64,000 nucleotides of DNA from Methanomicrobium antiquum (GTDB lineage: Archaea > Halobacteriota > Methanomicrobia > Methanomicrobiales > Methanomicrobiaceae): positions 682,001-746,000 of the forward strand of contig NZ_CP091092.1 in the NCBI RefSeq assembly GCF_029633915.1, written 5' to 3'. Under the pieces are notes generated by a model. That model was not told the DNA's origin. It searched no databases and worked only from the letters and a program-made list of their open reading frames with translations. Shown piece after piece: positions 59,886-64,000 of this stretch; the stretch's first letter is position 1, and every line of letters begins with the position of its first letter. The position numbers and the translations under genes are program-made.

Positions 59886-60262
59886 CTGTATAAATATGGA
59901 ATCTGAATACAGAAAAATAATGACATACAATCACCATATCCTACATCAATTATGCATACATCTTAATGATAAAAGAAGAAAATAAAAATCAAACAAAACA
60001 GAAAGTAGAAAATCGGCATCAAAATCAGCTGAAACATTAAGCAGGAACAATCTGTATCAAAATCAGCGAAAGATAAGTATCCAGAAAAAAAAATTCAGCA
60101 TAAAATCAGTCTCCAAATAAAAATTCAGTCTCCAAATAAAAATTCACTTTCCAGATTACTATACAACTCATAAAAAGTCAAATCTGATTTTCATGTCATT
60201 TGTTGCATTAAAAAATTGGATTAGTGAACGTAATTAAAAAAAAACAAATCCGGGTGTAAAAT
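59886..60262. other. Divergent intergenic region with short direct repeats
   Basis: About 375 AT-rich bases. CAGTCTCCAAATAAAAATT occurs twice in tandem near 60108-60145. No gene found. It should contain promoters for the recJ-like and nnr genes. Confidence 0.5.
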
Positions 60263-61681
60263 ATGATAGATAATTTACAGGGTATAAAAAAGCTTGAGGA
60301 GTTTAAAAAATCAGGTATTATAAGTCCTCAAAGAATGAGGGCTGTTGATATCAATGCAATGGAACTTGGAGTTTCAGCCGCGGCTTTGATGGAAAGCGCA
60401 GGGAAATCTCTTGCTCTATGTGCAGAAAAATATGCCCCCTCTGATGTGCTTGTGCTCTGCGGCGGCGGAAAGAATGGCGGAGACGGATTCGTTGCGGCAA
60501 GATATCTGGCAGGATCTTCAACTGTCCATGTGATATATCCTCATGATTCCCGGCACTCACCTGAGAGCAGAACAAATCTTAAGGCACTGTCTCATTCAGG
60601 TGCATATTTATATCCTGTCAGGTGCCCTGAGGACGTATCCGGGCTTTCTTATCTCTTCAGCTCCGCTGATATAATAATTGATGCAATTCTTGGAACTGGA
60701 CTTAGCGGAGAGTTAAGAGAGCCTTACAAAACATTTGTTGCGCTTGCAAACAAGTCCGGTGCTTTGATAATCTCGGCTGATATCCCTACACCGGGCATTC
60801 ATGCAGATACAATCTGCGCTTTTCATCGTCCCAAGCAGGAAGGATGTGATATATTTAATATAGGAATCCCGTTAGAGGCGGAAATCTGCACGGGGAAAGG
60901 GGATCTGACTCTGATATCGAGAAAAAAGAAAGATGCCCATAAAGGGGAGGGAGGCCGTGTCCTTGTAATCGGCGGAGGGCCGTATCAGGGTGCGCCTTAC
61001 CTTGCCGCTCTTTCTGCCTTAAGAGCCGGTGCTGATATTGTCAGGATTGCAACTCCTAATCTGATGCAGTATCCTGATCTTATAATTGAGAAATTAGATG
61101 GCAAATTCATAACAGATGAACATACAGAAAAATTAATTGAGCTTGCAAAGGCATCAGATTCTGTTGTAACAGGGTGTGGTCTTGGTGATAAAAGCCACAA
61201 TGTAATAAGCGATATTGCACCCTACTGCAGAAAGGCTGTGTTTGACGCTGATGCCCTGAGAACACCCATAATAAAAGCCGGTGAATGCATATATACTCCT
61301 CATTCCGGCGAATTTGAAAGAATGTCCGGGATTAATCTTTCATCTTCCCTTTATGAGCGTGCCCTTTGCCTTCGTGATTTCGCAAAAGAAAATGGCGGAA
61401 CTTTTATTCTTAAGGGTAATACTGACATAATAACAGACGGGGATAATGTCCGTTTCAACAAAAGCGGTTCTCCGGCAATGACAAAAGGTGGAACCGGTGA
61501 TGTTCTTGCAGGGCTTTGCGGTGCACTTTTATGCAGACTTTCATCATTTGATGCCGCATGTATCGCGTCTTATGTAAACGGATGTGCAGGTGAAATTGCA
61601 TCAGAAAAGTCAGGTGACGGAATATTTGCATCGGATGTTATTGAGAACATTGCACAGGTAATTTATAAAGAGAATCAATAA
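60263..61681 (+). CDS. nnr: Bifunctional NAD(P)H-hydrate epimerase / dehydratase
   Basis: 472 residues. The N-terminal NnrE-like epimerase (about 20-215) has SPQRMRAVDINAMELGVSAA and LCGGGKNGGDGFVAARYL. The C-terminal NnrD ribokinase-like dehydratase (about 225-472) has GGRVLVIGGGPYQGAPYLAA, FDADALRTP, LTPHSGEF-like YTPHSGEFER and GSPAMTKGGTGDVLAGLCGA. Together they repair hydrated NAD(P)H. Followed 56 bases on by moaC. Confidence 0.95.
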   Translation: MIDNLQGIKKLEEFKKSGIISPQRMRAVDINAMELGVSAAALMESAGKSLALCAEKYAPSDVLVLCGGGKNGGDGFVAARYLAGSSTVHVIYPHDSRHSPESRTNLKALSHSGAYLYPVRCPEDVSGLSYLFSSADIIIDAILGTGLSGELREPYKTFVALANKSGALIISADIPTPGIHADTICAFHRPKQEGCDIFNIGIPLEAEICTGKGDLTLISRKKKDAHKGEGGRVLVIGGGPYQGAPYLAALSALRAGADIVRIATPNLMQYPDLIIEKLDGKFITDEHTEKLIELAKASDSVVTGCGLGDKSHNVISDIAPYCRKAVFDADALRTPIIKAGECIYTPHSGEFERMSGINLSSSLYERALCLRDFAKENGGTFILKGNTDIITDGDNVRFNKSGSPAMTKGGTGDVLAGLCGALLCRLSSFDAACIASYVNGCAGEIASEKSGDGIFASDVIENIAQVIYKENQ

Positions 61682-61737
61682 TAAGTGGATAACAATCAAA
61701 AATAATAGGATAATAATCTAAAAAAAGGAGGATAATT

Positions 61738-62211
61738 ATGGCAGAATTCACTCACATAAAAGATGACAAGGCATACATGGTTGATGTAACAGAAAAGCCT
61801 GATGTTGGAAGAATTGCAGTTGCAAGCGGAAGAATCTACCTTCGTGAAGAAACAATTGAGAATATAAGAACAGGTGAGTCGCTTAAAGGAAATGTACTTT
61901 CAACAGCAAGAGTTGCGGCGATAATGGGGGTCAAAGAGACATCAAAGCTTATTCCTATGTGTCATCCGCTTCCAATAGGTGGTGTTTCGGTGGATTTTGA
62001 GGATGGCGGTGATGAAAACTACATCGAGGCAGTCTGCACGGTAAAAACCTATGGAAAAACAGGTGTTGAGATGGAAGCTCTGACAGGTGCATCAATTGCT
62101 CTTCTTACAATATGGGATATGGTAAAATCAGCTGAGAAAGATGAAGAAGGGCAGTACCCGGAAACCGGAATTGAAGATATTCATGTTGTAAAGAAAGAAA
62201 AGTTTGTCTGA
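61738..62211 (+). CDS. moaC: Cyclic pyranopterin monophosphate synthase
   Basis: 157 residues. [20 protein letters not shown] starts the domain; [17 protein letters not shown] carries the catalytic site and [20 protein letters not shown] completes it. It acts in molybdopterin/tungstopterin synthesis. GGAGG precedes the ATG by a normal spacing. Possibly cotranscribed with nnr. Confidence 0.96.
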   Translation: MAEFTHIKDDKAYMVDVTEKPDVGRIAVASGRIYLREETIENIRTGESLKGNVLSTARVAAIMGVKETSKLIPMCHPLPIGGVSVDFEDGGDENYIEAVCTVKTYGKTGVEMEALTGASIALLTIWDMVKSAEKDEEGQYPETGIEDIHVVKKEKFV

Positions 62212-62506
62212 CCTGAATGTTTTTGATATTAAAACCGGATATCTGATTTGACTTGTGGAAATAGAAATCAGAAACCAAATTAAAAACCGAATTAAAAATC
62301 AAAATAGTGAGCAAATAAAATAACAAAAAAGGAGAATAAAGAATCCTGTTCTATTTTTTTGAATGTATTAATTTTGTTCTTTGTAAAAACCTTTTTTTTG
62401 TCAAAGATACAATATGTAAAGAACCTCAGGGATACCTTTCCCTTTTGGTTATAAAAGGAATGTGGCCAATAGGAAATTCTTAGGCTGAACCTTTCAGGTG
62501 AAAACC

Positions 62507-63097
62507 ATGTCAAAATCAATGTACAGCTATGTCCGTGACGCATGGAAATGCCCGGACCAAACTGAAGTAAAAAGCCTTCTCTGGCACCGTATGCAGGGAT
62601 GGCGTAAAGAAGGAAGCGTTGTCCGTATCGAAAGACCGACAAGAATCGATCGTGCAAGAAGTCTTGGATATCGTGCAAAGCAGGGTATTATTGTAGCACG
62701 TGTAAAAGTCCGCCGTGGTGGACTTAGAAAAGCACGCTACATTCGTGGACGTCGTACAGCCCGTATGGGAATGCGCAAAAAAACAATGGGAAAGAGCATT
62801 CAGAGAATTGCAGAGGAGCGTGCTTCACGCAAATTTGTGAATATGGAAGCTTTAAACTCCTACTGGGTCGGTGAAGACGGCAGATCAAAATGGTTTGAAG
62901 TCATTCTTGTTGACGGCAATCATCCTGCAATCAAAAGCGATGCACATCTCTCATGGATGTCAAGTCCAAAACACAGAGGACGTGCAGAACGTGGTCTTAC
63001 AAGTGCAGGTCTGAAAGGCCGTGGTATGAGCAAGAGAGGCAAGGGTACAGAACACACCCGTCCAAGTATCCGTTCAAATCAGAACAGAGGAAAATAA
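62507..63097 (+). CDS. rpl15e: 50S ribosomal protein L15e
   Basis: 196 residues from ATG 62507, giving [20 protein letters not shown]; the GTG at 62498 is part of the ribosome site AGGTGA. Basic throughout, with [20 protein letters not shown] and [20 protein letters not shown] typical of archaeal/eukaryotic L15e. It heads the conserved L15e-rnp3-rnp2 cluster. Confidence 0.97.
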   Translation: MSKSMYSYVRDAWKCPDQTEVKSLLWHRMQGWRKEGSVVRIERPTRIDRARSLGYRAKQGIIVARVKVRRGGLRKARYIRGRRTARMGMRKKTMGKSIQRIAEERASRKFVNMEALNSYWVGEDGRSKWFEVILVDGNHPAIKSDAHLSWMSSPKHRGRAERGLTSAGLKGRGMSKRGKGTEHTRPSIRSNQNRGK

Positions 63098-63127
63098 TTT
63101 CTTCTTTTTTTTCTAATAATAAATACG

Positions 63128-63769
63128 ATGGTATTTTCTGACGCCTGCGTATTTGTATATCCTGCAGGCAATACTTCACTTAGACGAATGGCGCTTGAAG
63201 CAAAGTACCTGGGTCTAAAAAGGCTTGTTTGTGCAGGCTCAAATATATCTGGCAGTTACTTTGGAGTGGAGGTTTTATCCGGGTTAAATTTGCGCCCCGG
63301 AGACTTTCGGGATTTTTCAAGACAGGTTAAATCTGCAAAAAAATCAGATATTGTAATGGCGCATGCAGGAGATGCCGGATTAAACCGATCTCTTCTCACA
63401 TCCGGAAAGCTTCAAATCCTCCGCGGGCTTGAATGCGCACCCAAAAAAGCTTTTGATGATGTCTGCGCAAAATCTGCATATGAAAAGGACGTTGCAATAG
63501 ATATAGATCTTTCTGCAATCACAAGGAAAAGAGAGATATCAAGGCAAAAAGCACTCATATCATTTGAGGAGATACTTAAATTTCAGCGAAAATATGGATT
63601 TTCACTAACAATATCGTCAGGTGCACATTCGTACATTGAACTTTTGTCAGTCTGTGATATTGAGAATTTATGTGGTCTTTTTGGAATGGAAAAAGATGAG
63701 GTCCGGGGGGCTTTAAATACAATAGATGGTATTTTAAGTCCGTATAGTCCTGTAGAGGTGATTAATTAG
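63128..63769 (+). CDS. rnp3: RNase P protein component 3 (Rpp30)
   Basis: 213 residues, a PHP-like barrel. FSDACVFVYPAGNTSLRRMA at the start, KKSDIVMAHAGDAGLNRSLL, and CAKSAYEKDVAIDIDLSAIT are Rpp30 features. It supports RNase P RNA in tRNA 5' processing, pairing with Pop5 (next gene), whose ATG overlaps this gene's stop. Confidence 0.93.
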   Translation: MVFSDACVFVYPAGNTSLRRMALEAKYLGLKRLVCAGSNISGSYFGVEVLSGLNLRPGDFRDFSRQVKSAKKSDIVMAHAGDAGLNRSLLTSGKLQILRGLECAPKKAFDDVCAKSAYEKDVAIDIDLSAITRKREISRQKALISFEEILKFQRKYGFSLTISSGAHSYIELLSVCDIENLCGLFGMEKDEVRGALNTIDGILSPYSPVEVIN

Positions 63770-64000
63770 ATGAAACCGCTTCCAAAAAGTCTCAGGGGGA
63801 GCAAAAGATATGTTCTTGGAAGAATCGTTCCGTCAAACATATCTGCGGACGGAAAAGAGATTTATTATGCAATCTATGATGCAATAGCATCCCTATACGG
63901 CGACTATGGTGCTGCAAAAATAAGCATGAGTGTTGTTTTTTCAGAAGATGACCGGGTTATAATAAAATGCAGCAGAGGCTTTGAAGATAAACTCAGAACT
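63770..64000 (+). CDS. rnp2: RNase P protein component 2 (Pop5), partial
   Basis: ATG 63770 opens 77 codons to the window end. KPLPKSLRGSKRYVLGRIVP and YAIYDAIASLYGDYGAAKIS match archaeal Pop5. The stop of rnp3 overlaps the start (TAGATG region), as in other archaea where rnp2 precedes proteasome alpha. Confidence 0.93.
   Translation, partial: MKPLPKSLRGSKRYVLGRIVPSNISADGKEIYYAIYDAIASLYGDYGAAKISMSVVFSEDDRVIIKCSRGFEDKLRT

Overview
The window reads as the chromosome of a euryarchaeal methanogen, most likely AT-rich Methanomicrobiales. The evidence is archaeal-type housekeeping genes (LSm, Trm1, archaeal TrmI, L15e followed by the RNase P subunits Rnp3 and Rnp2, archaeal NAC, a DRG-type GTPase, UbiA-type archaeal lipid prenyltransferase, archaeal CoaD), an HdrA paralogue, GGAGGTGA-type ribosome binding sites, TATA boxes about 25 bases before starts, and two archaeal tRNA genes.

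Layout. 1-1.7 kb: a regulator, LSm and a lipoprotein hydrolase. 1.75-4.9 kb: the ruin of a type I restriction locus (hsdS tail, two hsdR 5' fragments, an intact DUF4062/GHKL-ATPase/winged-helix gene) cut by an IS630-type element. 4.99-24.34 kb: an AT-rich accessory island whose ends carry a 16-base copy of the 3' end of the tRNA-Glu(CTC) gene. 24.8-31.4 kb: a complete trpEGDCFBA operon with a TGTACA-type operator over its TATA box. 31.7-36.3 kb: Ca2+ ATPase, DRG GTPase and a HicBA pair. 36.4-40.8 kb: a second, smaller accessory patch of unknown and decayed genes. 40.9-64 kb: core genes for tRNA modification, lipids, methionine salvage, CoA, pyrimidines, molybdopterin, RNase P and ribosome, plus a large surface subtilase and a sodium symporter with its small partner protein.

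The island is the exciting part. It holds two modules with the same plan: a minus-strand operon read divergently from a plus-strand CARF-winged-helix regulator, and ending in a gene with a similar coiled-coil segment. Module 1 has a PD-(D/E)XK-like protein, a stand-alone CARF protein, a 990-residue Upf1-like SF1 helicase, a winged-helix protein, a two-HKD phospholipase-D-type nuclease and a coiled-coil protein. Module 2 has a prokaryotic viperin (radical SAM, predicted to make chain-terminating ddh-nucleotides) and a coiled-coil/UspA-like protein. Three CARF genes occur with no cas gene or CRISPR array in the window, so the signal they sense is open. A GmrSD-type modified-DNA restriction enzyme and an EVE-domain protein complete a defence set. 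Two insertion sequences (IS66, IS1634-like) have entered the island. No integrase gene was found, so the island may be immobile.

All calls are from reading the sequence; no database search was made. Family names come from motif recognition.
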